The notes beneath the pieces were generated by a model, which was given only the letters and a program-made list of their open reading frames with translations, made no database searches and was not told where the DNA came from. A stretch of DNA of 64,000 nt from JAOBAU01 sp034667465. GTDB taxonomy: Bacteria > Acidobacteriota > Thermoanaerobaculia > Gp7-AA8. The translations under genes and the position numbers were made by a program. Where the stretch lies: positions 62,001 through 126,000 of the forward strand of contig JAXDJV010000012.1 in the NCBI GenBank assembly GCA_034667465.1. The letters run 5' to 3'. Below are positions 16,647 to 25,704 of this stretch, piece by piece (the stretch's first letter is position 1; every line of letters starts with the position of its first letter).

Positions 16647-19205
16647 CTATTTTCCGGACGAGGAACCACATCCCCCGCCGGTGGCAATCGATTCGAACTC
16701 GCGGGCGTGGTAGCCGGTGGCGTGAAGTCTTGCAATGAACGGCTGCGCTTCACCCATCCGGCATTGATAAATCAGTGAGCGCGCGTACACCTCCAGCAAC
16801 TCGGGATCGGCGGACGTCGCCACCTGCGACGCGATGACTTCAGACGCTCCGCGCCATTCTGCGAACGCACGTTGTTTCTGCCCTGCCGCCGCGAGAACCT
16901 CGCCATAAATGAGGCGCGCCGCTGCATACAACCGTGCAGAACCGCCATCGGCGTTGCGCGTCGCGGCCAAATTCGATGCCGCGCGTTCTGCGGTAAGCAG
17001 CGCATCGCTGACACGCCCGCGGGCAAGCAGGACTTTCGCGCGGTTCGCTGCGATCACGGCGAGATCACGACGCCACGCAACGCGGTTCACATCCTTCGCC
17101 GCGACCGCGGTCATGAGACGCTCGGCTTCGTCGACCGCGTCATTTGCGCCGGCCAGGTCGCCGCGAACCCGGAGCAGCGATGCGATCCGCATCCTGGTAA
17201 TGGCAAGGTTGCGCTGCCAGTTCGCGTTTGCGCCATCGCGCTCGCGCAGCGATGTTTCCAGAGCGCTCTCCTGCAGCCGATGCTGCAGTGCGGCGGCATC
17301 GTCGCCGACCATCTCCGACAGCGTGCTGAGGTAACTGTGGCTGTTTGCAAGCCGTTCCCGGTAATACGCATTCCTCTCATCGAGCCGGATCAAGTCGTTG
17401 TAGATGGCGAACTCCGCCTCGAACTGCTGCCGTGCGGCGGCGAGATTTCCGAGCCGCTGTTGCACGAATCCGACTTTGTTCAGCGTGCGCGCAACGTCGG
17501 CGCGACGCGAAGTGATGTCCGGCGCGGCCGCGACACGCGCCCTCTGAATTTCGAGCGTGATCTCGTACTCGCGCAGAGCTTCGCCGAGCGCACCTTTCGT
17601 ATCGAGAATCGTCCCGACGGTGCTGTGGCTGTAAGCGCGCTCGACGCGGAATCTGTCGTCCAGCGGCTTCAGAGCTGCCGCCTGCTCCGCCGCGGTGCGG
17701 TACGCAATCATGTGCTGCAGTGCCTCATCGAGCTTTCCCTGAAGACGCAGCGCATTGCCAATCCAGAAATGCGCGGTGCCGGCAGCGAGGACGGCTTCAG
17801 CGTCACGCGGATCTTTCCGCGCAGCGATGTTCGCGAGGCGAAGTGATTCGGCGAATACGGCGCTTGCCGCCGCGACGTTTCCCTGAGCAATCCGCACGTC
17901 GCCAAGCTGATTGAGAGCTTTCGAGCTTCGAGTCAGCTCTGCCGCCGTCACGCGATTCGTGTCAAGTGAGGACGTGTATTCGAGTGACTTGGTCGCAACG
18001 TCGTCGAGGATGTCGAGACGTCCAACGGGTTCGAGTTTCTTTCGAAGATCACCGAGCATGAAGCCAATCAAATCCTCGGCCTGCGCTCGACGCGCCGTCG
18101 CCTCCGTCTCCGCCGCGACCGCCGCCGCGCGCTCTCTCCGCAAATCCGTGACGTACTTCCACGCCGACAGCACCACGATCAGGATCACGACCGCGGCGGT
18201 CAGTTCGCGGACGAGACGCTTCGGCCGTTCGGCGATCCAGCGCAGACGGTCGAGCGCTTCGACGGCGGTTGGGCGGTCGGTGGGGGCGAGTTGTTTGAGT
18301 CGCTCGATCAGCGCGGTGATGTCGCGCGTCGTACCGATGACCGGGAGCGATTCGCCGCGGCTGGCGGCGAGCATCACTTCGCGGCCGCTCATCGTTGCTT
18401 CGTACGGTTCGCGTCCGGTGAAAAGCGTTTGCATCACGAGGCCGAACGAATACATGTCGCTGGCCGGCGTGAGCGTTTCGCCGCGCGCCTGTTCGGGGCT
18501 CATGTAGAGCGGCGTTCCCATCGTCACGCCGGCGGCGGTGAGCAGACCGCGGTCGCGCTTCTTTTCCGGCGTCGGCAGCACCATCACGGTCGGCACCACC
18601 AGCGTGCTGTTGGTGTCGTCGAGCGGGAACCACTCTTCCTGAATCTTCTCCGACACGTGCAGGAGCTGCGAGCGGATCGATTCCGTCGGCTTCACCGACG
18701 ACTCGCCGCCCGACGATGCGTGCGTCGACTTCTCCGCCCAGCGTGCGAGGCCGAAGTCGAGCACCTTCACCTCGCCGGCCGGCGTCAGCATGACGTTCTC
18801 CGGCTTGAGGTCGCGGTGAATGATGCCGGCGCGGTGAGCGGCGACCAGCACGCGCGCGATGGCGTCGACGATGCGAACTTTCTCGGTGAGCGACAGGCCG
18901 TCGCGGAGCGCCTCTTCGAGCGTCTTTCCTTCGATCAGCTCGAGCACGAGGAGATCGACTTCCTCGCCTTCGATGTAGTCGTAGATCCGGCAGATGTTCG
19001 GATGCTCGAGCTGTGAGAGCGTCCGCGCTTCGCGAATCAGTCTGCTGCGCGCCTCGGCGTCGAGCCGCTGTTCGGGACGGATCGCTTTCAGCGCGACGCG
19101 CCGCTGCAGGGTTTCGTCGTACCCCGCGTAAACGTCCCCCATGCCACCCTGGCCAAGAAGGTCGACAATGCGGATGTGCCCGAACCGGCTTCCGATGAGC
19201 TCCAT
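16647..19205 (-). CDS. Membrane Ser/Thr protein kinase with TPR-like C-terminal domain
   Basis: 852 residues from ATG 19205. The PknB-type kinase domain is complete: GQGGMGDVY, the Lys in VALKAI, IIHRDLKPENVM, DFGLAR and GTPLYMSPEQARG. The stretch between DFGLAR and MGTPLYMSPE is 73 residues, far longer than the usual 15-25. A single transmembrane helix (AAVVILIVVLSAWKYV) separates the kinase from a helical, TPR-like periplasmic part of about 450 residues. The C-terminus is GGGCGSSSGK. The start is supported by TAACAT at 19246-19241 on the minus strand, about 35 bases upstream; a longer frame reaches 19382. Likely a receptor-type kinase sensing an unknown ligand. Confidence 0.93.
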   Translation of the reverse strand: MELIGSRFGHIRIVDLLGQGGMGDVYAGYDETLQRRVALKAIRPEQRLDAEARSRLIREARTLSQLEHPNICRIYDYIEGEEVDLLVLELIEGKTLEEALRDGLSLTEKVRIVDAIARVLVAAHRAGIIHRDLKPENVMLTPAGEVKVLDFGLARWAEKSTHASSGGESSVKPTESIRSQLLHVSEKIQEEWFPLDDTNSTLVVPTVMVLPTPEKKRDRGLLTAAGVTMGTPLYMSPEQARGETLTPASDMYSFGLVMQTLFTGREPYEATMSGREVMLAASRGESLPVIGTTRDITALIERLKQLAPTDRPTAVEALDRLRWIAERPKRLVRELTAAVVILIVVLSAWKYVTDLRRERAAAVAAETEATARRAQAEDLIGFMLGDLRKKLEPVGRLDILDDVATKSLEYTSSLDTNRVTAAELTRSSKALNQLGDVRIAQGNVAAASAVFAESLRLANIAARKDPRDAEAVLAAGTAHFWIGNALRLQGKLDEALQHMIAYRTAAEQAAALKPLDDRFRVERAYSHSTVGTILDTKGALGEALREYEITLEIQRARVAAAPDITSRRADVARTLNKVGFVQQRLGNLAAARQQFEAEFAIYNDLIRLDERNAYYRERLANSHSYLSTLSEMVGDDAAALQHRLQESALETSLRERDGANANWQRNLAITRMRIASLLRVRGDLAGANDAVDEAERLMTAVAAKDVNRVAWRRDLAVIAANRAKVLLARGRVSDALLTAERAASNLAATRNADGGSARLYAAARLIYGEVLAAAGQKQRAFAEWRGASEVIASQVATSADPELLEVYARSLIYQCRMGEAQPFIARLHATGYHAREFESIATGGGCGSSSGK

Positions 19206-19385
19206 GTTGTTGGGGAGAGCCGACCCACTCTCGAACGGGTATGTTACTACGCCGTTCGGGAGTGCCGGAACCACCGGAGTCCACAGATTTGACGCGGCGC
19301 GCGGCATGGCGTGTCTCACGATCTCCTCACTGTTTGTGTGAGACCCATCCTCGCGCCGTTTCCCCGTTCCGCACAGGGACAAAAC

Positions 19386-20180
19386 TTACGAGTGGCCGCA
19401 GAGAAACTGCGCGCTCACCGCGGCCGCGTAACGCAGCTCCTTCGGCACATGCACGAGCGGATGAATGGCGTTGTACGTATGCGACGCATTTCCGATGACG
19501 ACGTGCGCCGCGTCGCGTGACCGCGTGGCGATCTCGTACGACTCGGCGACCGGCACGCTTTCGTCCCGTCCGCCATGCACGACGACGATCGGAACCTGCA
19601 GCTTTTCCGTCGCGTCGAGAATGTCGAGCTGATCGCGATTTGCTTCGTAGTCGTCGAGCATTCGCGTCGACATCCGCATCACCTGTTTCGTGCGCGCGTT
19701 GACCGCGTCCATGAAACCGTCGCGGCGCCACTGCTCCTTCGTCGCGTCATCCCACCGATCGGCGCGCGCGATAGCGCTCCACGTCACGACGCCGGCGAGA
19801 TGCGGAATGTCGCGCGCTCCGAGCAACGCGATGCCACCGCCGCGTGAATGTCCGAGGAGGAATGTCGGTGCGGGAACGTGCGCCTGAGCGTATGCGACGA
19901 CGTGAATCAGATCGCTGACCTGCTGCGAGTACGTGTCGTCCGCGAACAGATCGAGCCGCTCGAATGTTTCCGGATCGTCGCCGATCCCCGATCGCGACAT
20001 GTTGAAGCGGCAGACGGCCAGCCGATGTTCGGTCAGCGCTTCGTCGAGCCAGGGAAAGAAGCCCCAGTCCTTGAATCCTTTGAAGCCATGCACGACGACG
20101 ACGAGCGCTCGCGCCCGCGACGGGATGTCGAGGTTGCCGCGAATCGGAAGATCTTCGCTCGACTGAATCGTGAACTGCAT
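19386..20180 (-). CDS. Alpha/beta hydrolase
   Basis: 264 residues without a signal peptide. The oxyanion region is VVVVHGFKGFKDWGFFPWL, the nucleophile elbow GHSRGGG, the acid residue likely in VVHGGRDESVP, and the His in GNASHTYN. This matches dienelactone hydrolase/serine aminopeptidase-like alpha/beta hydrolases; substrate unknown. It starts 1 base after the ychF stop on the same strand, so the two are cotranscribed. Confidence 0.9.
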   Translation of the reverse strand: MQFTIQSSEDLPIRGNLDIPSRARALVVVVHGFKGFKDWGFFPWLDEALTEHRLAVCRFNMSRSGIGDDPETFERLDLFADDTYSQQVSDLIHVVAYAQAHVPAPTFLLGHSRGGGIALLGARDIPHLAGVVTWSAIARADRWDDATKEQWRRDGFMDAVNARTKQVMRMSTRMLDDYEANRDQLDILDATEKLQVPIVVVHGGRDESVPVAESYEIATRSRDAAHVVIGNASHTYNAIHPLVHVPKELRYAAAVSAQFLCGHS

Positions 20181-20181
20181 C

Positions 20182-21276
20182 TCAGACGTTGAATCGAAAC
20201 AGAATCACGTCGCCATCCTGCACGACGTATTCCTTCCCCTCGCTGCGCATCTTTCCCGCCGCCCTCGCGGCCTGCTCGTTGCCGCACGAAAGGTAATCGT
20301 CGTACGCGATCGTCTCCGCGCGAATGAAGCCACGCTCGAAGTCGCTGTGGATCTTTCCCGCCGCCTGCGGCGCTTTCGAGCCGCGATGAATCGTCCACGC
20401 GCGCGCTTCTTTCGGCCCGGCCGTGAAGAACGTTTCCAAATCGAGCAGGTGATACGCGCTGCGTACGAGGACGTCGAGTCCCGCTTCCGGCAATCCCATC
20501 TCGGCGAGGAAGTCTTTCCGCTCGCCCGGCGGCAACTGCGAGATCTGCGCTTCGAGCTCGCCGCAAATCACGACGACCTCGCCTTTCTTCGCCGCCGCGA
20601 GTTCGCGCACTTTCGCGACCAGCGGACTCTCGCCCGCCAGGTCGGACTCCGCGACGTTCGCGACGAACAGCACCGGCTTACCGGTGATCAGATTCAGTTC
20701 ATCGATGTGCCGATGCTCTTCCTCGGTGAACTCGATGGCGCGCAGCGGCGTTCCCTTCTCGACCGCCTGCACCGCCTTCGTGTACGCCTCCATCTGCGCC
20801 TGCGCGTCCTTCTGTCCGGCGCGCGCGAGACGGCTCACGCGATCGATCCGCTTCTGCAGCGCATCGAGATCGGAGAGCAGCAGCTCGGTCTCGATGATCT
20901 CGATGTCGCGCTCGGGATCGACGCTGTTCTCGACGTGGATGACGTTCGGATCTTCGAAGCAGCGCACGACATGCAGGATCGCTTCGGTCTCACGAATGTT
21001 CGCGAGGAACTGATTGCCCAGCCCCTCACCTTTCGACGCGCCGCGCACGAGGCCGGCGATGTCGACGATTTTCAGATCGGTGTAGACCGTCTCTTTGCTC
21101 GTCGCCAGCTGCGCGAGCTTGTCGAGACGCGGATCGACGACCGGCACGATGCCGACGTTCGGTTCGATCGTGCAAAACGGATAGTTCGCACTCTGCGCAC
21201 CAGCCGCGGTGAGCGCGTTGAAGATCGTCGATTTACCGACGTTCGGAAGGCCGACGATGCCGACGGAAAGACCCAT
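20182..21276 (-). CDS. ychF: Redox-regulated ATPase YchF (Obg-like ATPase)
   Basis: 364 residues, the usual family length. The P-loop is GLPNVGKSTIFNAL; the switch region has DIAGLVRGASKGEGLGNQFL. The specificity motif is NVAE in place of NKxD (VLFVANVAESD), which favours ATP over GTP in this family. The C-terminal TGS domain ends DGDVILFRFNV. YchF binds ribosomes and regulates oxidative stress tolerance. AGGAG lies 9 bases before the start. Heptamer hairpin B follows upstream in the intergenic region. Confidence 0.98.
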   Translation of the reverse strand: MGLSVGIVGLPNVGKSTIFNALTAAGAQSANYPFCTIEPNVGIVPVVDPRLDKLAQLATSKETVYTDLKIVDIAGLVRGASKGEGLGNQFLANIRETEAILHVVRCFEDPNVIHVENSVDPERDIEIIETELLLSDLDALQKRIDRVSRLARAGQKDAQAQMEAYTKAVQAVEKGTPLRAIEFTEEEHRHIDELNLITGKPVLFVANVAESDLAGESPLVAKVRELAAAKKGEVVVICGELEAQISQLPPGERKDFLAEMGLPEAGLDVLVRSAYHLLDLETFFTAGPKEARAWTIHRGSKAPQAAGKIHSDFERGFIRAETIAYDDYLSCGNEQAARAAGKMRSEGKEYVVQDGDVILFRFNV

Positions 21277-21343
21277 GCTTGACTGCTCCTAACGTGAGTT
21301 GCGGGTCGCGTAACGGCGGAGCGGCTGAGGCGATTCCTTGGAA

Positions 21344-21412
21344 GGATGAAGGATGAGGGATGAAGGATGAATGAAGGCCGAGATTTCATCATTCATCATT
21401 CATCATTCAGCA
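21344..21412. repeat. Heptamer-armed hairpin B (GGATGAA / TGATGAA type)
   Basis: Left arm 21344-21371 has four 7-mers (GGATGAA, GGATGAG, GGATGAA, GGATGAA). The centre is TGAAGGCCGAGATT. Right arm 21385-21412 is TTCATCA three times and TTCAGCA once. The arms mismatch once per unit (G opposite A), so the hairpin is imperfect. The right arm contains the glucokinase stop codon (21403-21405) and its last codon, so that gene ends inside the element. Confidence 0.85.
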
Positions 21413-22341
21413 TTTCTCCGCGCCATCTCGGCCGCCCCAATCAGCCCCACCTTCTCGTTCGTGATCAGATCGACCGGCATTTCCGCGAGAAGATCGGTGA
21501 ATCGTCCTTTGCGGAGGAAGGCCTGCATGAAGCGTCCGTCGGTGAAACGGGCGACGTGTTTCGCGGCGATGCCGCCTGCGAGAAACACGCCGCCTCTCGC
21601 CAGCACACGCAGCGCCATGTTGCCGGCTTCGGCACCGTAGATGTCGACGAAGATCTCGAACGTCTGCGTTGCGATCGGATCGCCGGCCGCCGCGAGGCGC
21701 GCGATCTCCGCGCCGTCGGCGGAAAGGTCGCCACCGAGGAACGTAAAGATGTTGACCAGTCCCATGCCCGAGAGGACGCGTTCCCAGCTGACGTGTCCGT
21801 AACGCGCGAGCAGTGAGAGACAGAGCTGCGTCTGCACTTCATCCTGCGGCCCGAAATCGGCGTGACCACCTTCGGATGGCAGTACATGCCACGCGCCGCT
21901 CGAGAAGGTCACCATCGCCTGGCCGAGACCGGTGCCGGCGCCGAGGATTCCGATGGGACCTCCGCGAACGCGTTTGCCCGCGTTGATGGAAAGGAGATCG
22001 TCAGCGCCAAGCAGCGGAACGCCTAGTGCGACCGCGTAGAAATCGTTGATGAGTGAGACGCGGCGGATGTTGAACGCGCTCGCGATCGCGGACGACTCCA
22101 TCGTCCATGAGAGGTTCGTCACTTCGGCGCGCTCGTCGAGAACGGGACCGGCCACCGCGAAGCAGGCGGCGTCGATCTCGCGCGGCGCCTGCTCGAGAAA
22201 TGCGCCGAGGATCGCGTCGAAGGTCGGGAAGCGAGCGCTTTCGAAACGCTGCTCGGCGACGACGGTCGCAGGCGTCGACGTGAAGTCGACGAGGCGCAGC
22301 AGCGTCTTCGTTCCGCCGATGTCGCCGGCGACGACTCTCAC
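21403..22341 (-). CDS. glk: Glucokinase
   Basis: 312 residues from GTG 22341, giving MRVVAGDIGGTKTLLRLVDF. ATP-binding phosphate-1 motif DIGGTKT, sugar-binding LINDFYAVALG, LGAGTGLGQA, the acidic motif SEGGHADFGP and GGIAAKHV are all present, matching the E. coli Glk group of ROK-related hexokinases. It phosphorylates glucose with ATP. The GTG start overlaps the stop of the upstream DUF4287 gene (GTGA), showing coupling; the longer open frame upstream is antisense-like Arg-rich sequence. The C-terminus lies within hairpin B. Confidence 0.95.
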   Translation of the reverse strand: MRVVAGDIGGTKTLLRLVDFTSTPATVVAEQRFESARFPTFDAILGAFLEQAPREIDAACFAVAGPVLDERAEVTNLSWTMESSAIASAFNIRRVSLINDFYAVALGVPLLGADDLLSINAGKRVRGGPIGILGAGTGLGQAMVTFSSGAWHVLPSEGGHADFGPQDEVQTQLCLSLLARYGHVSWERVLSGMGLVNIFTFLGGDLSADGAEIARLAAAGDPIATQTFEIFVDIYGAEAGNMALRVLARGGVFLAGGIAAKHVARFTDGRFMQAFLRKGRFTDLLAEMPVDLITNEKVGLIGAAEMARRNAE

Positions 22342-22868
22342 GATTCGAGCTGCTCCCGCAGTCGCGTTAATGCTTCGCTCCAGAGAGCTTTCTTCGCGGC
22401 GACGTCTTCTCTGTCGGCGAGCTTCGAATGCTGGACCGCGACCTGCGACTTCGCATCGCCCTTCGCGTAGAAGCCCGCTTCGACATTCGTGCCGTCGCTC
22501 CAGGTGATGCGTATTGATTTGTTCGGCGTCGATTTGCGCACGGTGATCTTCGCAGCGCGCAACCACGACTTGCGCCGCTTCGCGTCGTTCCATGCGTCGA
22601 ACAGCTCATCGATCGGCACGGCGATGGTGCGGCTGACGCTCGCCTGAAACCCGGCCGGCGTCTGATGCACTTCGCGCAGTCCGCGCTCGCGTTCGTAAGT
22701 GACGGTGACCATCTGCGACCACCACGGCGGCGCGCCGAACTTCTCGCTGACGATCGCGGCGATCTCGCCGTGCGCGAGTTTCTTCGCGCCCGCTTTGTCG
22801 AGCAGCTTCAGCCACTCGGTCCAGCCACGGCCGGTCGCCTTCTTCACCGCCTCGTCGCTGATCGCCAT
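22338..22868 (-). CDS. DUF4287 plus SRPBCC/AHSA1-like domain protein
   Basis: 176 residues from ATG 22868. The N-terminal 60 residues match DUF4287 (GRGWTEWLKLLDKAGAKKL, then GEIAAIVSEKFGAPPWWSQM and VTYERERGLRE). The second half is an SRPBCC/START-like fold (VPIDELFDAWNDAKRRKSWL, ITWSDGTNVEAGFYAKG, WSEALTRLREQL). Proteins of this kind are often annotated as polyketide cyclase/activator of Hsp90-like, with unknown ligand. The minus-strand TATCAT (22881-22876) ends 7 bases before ATG. It heads an operon with glucokinase. Confidence 0.85.
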   Translation of the reverse strand: MAISDEAVKKATGRGWTEWLKLLDKAGAKKLAHGEIAAIVSEKFGAPPWWSQMVTVTYERERGLREVHQTPAGFQASVSRTIAVPIDELFDAWNDAKRRKSWLRAAKITVRKSTPNKSIRITWSDGTNVEAGFYAKGDAKSQVAVQHSKLADREDVAAKKALWSEALTRLREQLES

Positions 22869-22874
22869 GCTCGT

Positions 22875-22881
22875 TATGATA
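22875..22881. promoter_or_regulatory. Bidirectional -10 core TATGATA
   Basis: The 7 bases read TATGAT on the plus strand (22875-22880) and TATCAT on the minus strand (22881-22876), so one TANNNTA core can serve both directions. It lies in the 25-base gap between divergent starts at 22868 and 22894. Predicted start points are about 18 bases apart, the spacing reported for divergent bacterial promoters with symmetric -10 elements. Confidence 0.5.
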
Positions 22882-22893
22882 TCGCCGCCGATC

Positions 22894-23217
22894 ATGAGCA
22901 ACAGCAAACTGGTATGGACGAGCGATCCGGAGCAGGCCAAACAGCTCCGCGAAACGACGCCGTCGGTGAAGGACACCGCGCCGTCGGCGCAGACGATTCG
23001 CGTCGGGATCGACAGGAAGCGCCGCGCCGGAAAAAGCGTGACGATGGCGATAGGGTTTCAGCTCTCTCCCGACGCGCTCGCAAAGCTCGCGACAGTGTTG
23101 AAGAAGCGCTGCGGTTCGGGAGGAACGGCGAAAGCGGGCGAGATCGAGATTCAGGGCGATCACGTCGAGACGGTTGCGGCGGAGCTGCGCAAGCGCGGCT
23201 ATCGGGTGAAGTCGTAG
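22894..23217 (+). CDS. eIF1/SUI1-family translation factor (YciH-like)
   Basis: 107 residues. The N-terminal 35 residues are polar and flexible; the SUI1 fold follows with IRVGIDRKRRAGKSVTMAIG, the basic loop that contacts the ribosome, and the ending EIEIQGDHVETVAAELRKRG. YciH homologues of eukaryotic eIF1 help select the start codon or inhibit initiation under stress. A family that affects start selection is of interest in a genome with many apparently leaderless mRNAs; this link is inference. Divergent from the DUF4287 gene; the stop abuts the convergent methyltransferase stop. Confidence 0.93.
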   Translation: MSNSKLVWTSDPEQAKQLRETTPSVKDTAPSAQTIRVGIDRKRRAGKSVTMAIGFQLSPDALAKLATVLKKRCGSGGTAKAGEIEIQGDHVETVAAELRKRGYRVKS

Positions 23218-24057
23218 CTACTCGCCCGCTACATCGCCCGGCGGAAACCCGAACGACATCCGCACCGCCGCGTACTCTTCGGTCACTCCCCCGTCCGCGC
23301 TGCGAATCGTCAGCGGCGGCTCGATGAACGGTGTGCGCGGCGGGAAGTCGGCGCGGTGCATCGCGCAGAAGAGCGAGATCAGCGGTTCGCGGCCTTCCTT
23401 GAATACAACATCACGCCGGCGAAGTAGTGCGAGGTCATTGGCAGAGAGAGATTCCATCGCGCGATCCGCCTGCGCGGTCGGAAACACGAAGACGAACACG
23501 CCGCCCGGCGCGAGGATCTTCGCCGCGGTCGCCGCGTAGCCGGCCACACTGCCGCGCACCTCGTTGCGAGCCGGCACCGCCTGCGGATGCGCGGGATGGG
23601 CGGCGGTTCCCGGCGGAAAGTACGGCGGCGAGCCGGTGACGAGATCGAAAGGCGCGTCATTGGCAAGAATCGATGCATCGCGCAGATCGCCTTCGTAAAT
23701 CGTCACGCGCTCGTCGATGCCGTTGTACTGCATCGTCTTGCGCGCCAGCTTTGCCGAGATCGACTGCGCTTCAACCGTGAACATCCGCGCACCCGGAAGA
23801 CGCCACGCCACGATCAGCGCGACGGAACCAATCCCGCTGCCGAGGTCTGCGGCGCGATCGACGCGCGGCGCGCAGACGGTTGCGTACCACGCGGTCAGCA
23901 CGTCATCGGTCGAATAGCGATGACCGTTCGCGTATTGAAAGATACGGAAATCGCCGCAGATGTAGTCGAGCGTTTCACCTTCATCCGGCTCGACGCCGCC
24001 GGGCGGAACCGGCCCCGGCCGGCGCCAGCCGCGGTAGAAACGAGCCGGAGACGTCAT
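23218..24057 (-). CDS. Class I SAM methyltransferase, TrmN6-like
   Basis: 279 residues from ATG 24057. Rossmann methyltransferase with the SAM motif AADLGSGIGSVALIVAWRLP, acidic loop FTVEAQ, and the catalytic loop GSPPYFPPG, a variant of the (N/D/S)PP(Y/F) motif of N6-adenine methyltransferases. The N-terminal GYRYSTD-like NGHRYSTDDVLTAWY is typical of the tRNA1(Val) A37 methyltransferase group, the best assignment, though RNA target is not proven. An in-frame upstream extension to 24159 exists but has no clear signal. The stop directly abuts the stop of the convergent SUI1 gene. Confidence 0.87.
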   Translation of the reverse strand: MTSPARFYRGWRRPGPVPPGGVEPDEGETLDYICGDFRIFQYANGHRYSTDDVLTAWYATVCAPRVDRAADLGSGIGSVALIVAWRLPGARMFTVEAQSISAKLARKTMQYNGIDERVTIYEGDLRDASILANDAPFDLVTGSPPYFPPGTAAHPAHPQAVPARNEVRGSVAGYAATAAKILAPGGVFVFVFPTAQADRAMESLSANDLALLRRRDVVFKEGREPLISLFCAMHRADFPPRTPFIEPPLTIRSADGGVTEEYAAVRMSFGFPPGDVAGE

Positions 24058-24165
24058 CCGATCTATGATCGCCGAAATTCGGCGTCGCATTGCCGCCGTT
24101 CCGTAATCGATGCGGACGCCAGCCGGCGGCCGGATCATTAAAACCAACAGTGGAGGCATCGATTG

Positions 24166-25704
24166 ATGGGAGTCGTTCGGAGACTGTCAGTACTCTTCGC
24201 GCTCACGTTGGCCGTCGCTTCGTTGTCGGCGCAGGATCTCTCTTCTTTCGAGAAGCGAACGACCCTGCGCACGCTCGACAACGGGCTGACCGTCATCGTC
24301 ATGGAGCGCCCTGAAGCACCCGTATTTTCGTTCGCGACCGTCGTGAACACCGGGTCGGCGCAGGAAGTGCCGGGCATCACCGGCCTCGCGCACATGTTCG
24401 AGCACATGGCGTTCAAGGGAACCGATCGCGTCGGCACGAGCGACAGCGCCGCCGAGCAGATCGCCCTCGGAAAGGTCGACGAGGCGTATGCCGCTTACGA
24501 CACCGCGCGCCGCCAGGCGACCGGCCGCGACGACGCGAAAGTCGCGGAGCTCGAGAAGGCGTGGAAAGACTCCATGGCCGCCGCCGACAAGTACGTCGTC
24601 GCGAACGAGTTCAGCAAGATCGTCGACCGCGCCGGAGCCGTCGACGTCAACGCGTTCACGAACTCCGACGTCACCGCCTACTTCTATTCGATGCCGTCGA
24701 ATCGCGTCGAGCTGTGGGCGTATCTCGAATCGGAGCGCTTCCTCCATCCGGTCTTCCGCGAGTTTTACAAAGAGCGCGACGTCGTCACCGAAGAGCGCCG
24801 CATGCGCACCGAGTCGAGCCCCTTCGGCCGATTGATCGAAGAGTTCCTCGCCACCGCCTTCACCGCGCATACGTACGGCTCGCCGACCGTCGGCTGGCCG
24901 TCGGATCTGAAGACGTTCTCGGTCACCGACGCGAAGGCGTTCTACAAAAAGAACTACGTTCCGTCGAACATGGTCGTAGCCGTCGTCGGCGACGTGAAGA
25001 CCGACGAGGTCATGGCGCTGATCGACAAGTACCTCGGCCGTTTGCCGAAGGCGCCGAAGCCGGAGCCGCTGCGCGTCGTCGAGCCGAAGCAGATGGCGGA
25101 ACGGACCGTGATCCTCCGCGAGAAATCGCAGCCGATTTACATGGAGGGTTATCACCGCCCCGCCGCCACCGATCCCGATGACGCGATCTACACCGTCATC
25201 TCCACCATCCTCTCGTCCGGCCGCACGTCGCGCCTCTATCGCTCGCTCGTGCGCGACAAGAAGCTGGCCGTGCAGGCCTCCGGCTTCAACGGATTCCCCG
25301 GCGACAAATATCCGAACCTCTTCACCTTCTACGCGGTTCCGACGCAGGGACACACCGCCGCCGAAGTCGGCACCGCCATTCAGGCGGAGCTCGAGCGTTT
25401 GAAGAACGAAGACGTGACTGCTGATGAACTGCAGTCGGTCATAACGCGCTCGAAAGCGAACCTGCTCCGCCAGCTCGACAACAACGACGGACTGGCGCTG
25501 CAGCTCGCACTCACGCAGACGGTTTACGGCGACTGGCGCGAGCTGTTCCGCGAGATCGGCCGCATCGAGAAAGTAACGCCGGCCGACATTCGCCGCATCG
25601 CGCAGGCGACCTTCATCCCGACGAACCGCACCGTCGCGGAGCTCGAATCGGCGACCGCGCCGAAGCCGGCCGCCGCCCCCGCCGCTGGAGGACAGACGAA
25701 ATGA
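24166..25704 (+). CDS. M16 family zinc metallopeptidase (catalytic subunit)
   Basis: 512 residues from ATG 24166, with GGAGG about nine bases upstream. Signal peptide about residues 1-22. The inverted zinc motif HxxEH is HMFEH (H76, E79, H80), with the downstream Glu in VVTEERRMRTE. A helical insertion of about 60 residues (about residues 95-155) follows the motif, as in bacterial periplasmic M16 proteins. The second M16 half is present (PIYMEGYHRP). The C-terminus is Ala/Pro-rich. The stop overlaps the next start (ATGA). Probably acts as a heterodimer with the next protein to degrade peptides in the periplasm. Confidence 0.95.
   Translation: MGVVRRLSVLFALTLAVASLSAQDLSSFEKRTTLRTLDNGLTVIVMERPEAPVFSFATVVNTGSAQEVPGITGLAHMFEHMAFKGTDRVGTSDSAAEQIALGKVDEAYAAYDTARRQATGRDDAKVAELEKAWKDSMAAADKYVVANEFSKIVDRAGAVDVNAFTNSDVTAYFYSMPSNRVELWAYLESERFLHPVFREFYKERDVVTEERRMRTESSPFGRLIEEFLATAFTAHTYGSPTVGWPSDLKTFSVTDAKAFYKKNYVPSNMVVAVVGDVKTDEVMALIDKYLGRLPKAPKPEPLRVVEPKQMAERTVILREKSQPIYMEGYHRPAATDPDDAIYTVISTILSSGRTSRLYRSLVRDKKLAVQASGFNGFPGDKYPNLFTFYAVPTQGHTAAEVGTAIQAELERLKNEDVTADELQSVITRSKANLLRQLDNNDGLALQLALTQTVYGDWRELFREIGRIEKVTPADIRRIAQATFIPTNRTVAELESATAPKPAAAPAAGGQTK

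Noticed and set aside
19206..19382. Longer kinase starting upstream of 19205
   Set aside because: The extension has no ribosome site, the kinase domain starts right after MELIGSRFG, and a -10-like TAACAT at 19246-19241 fits the shorter start.
24058..24165. TATGAT-like bases (24064-24069) as a bidirectional promoter between methyltransferase and M16 genes
   Set aside because: The minus strand lacks a proper TANNNT at useful distance and the M16 gene has a clear ribosome site far from it.
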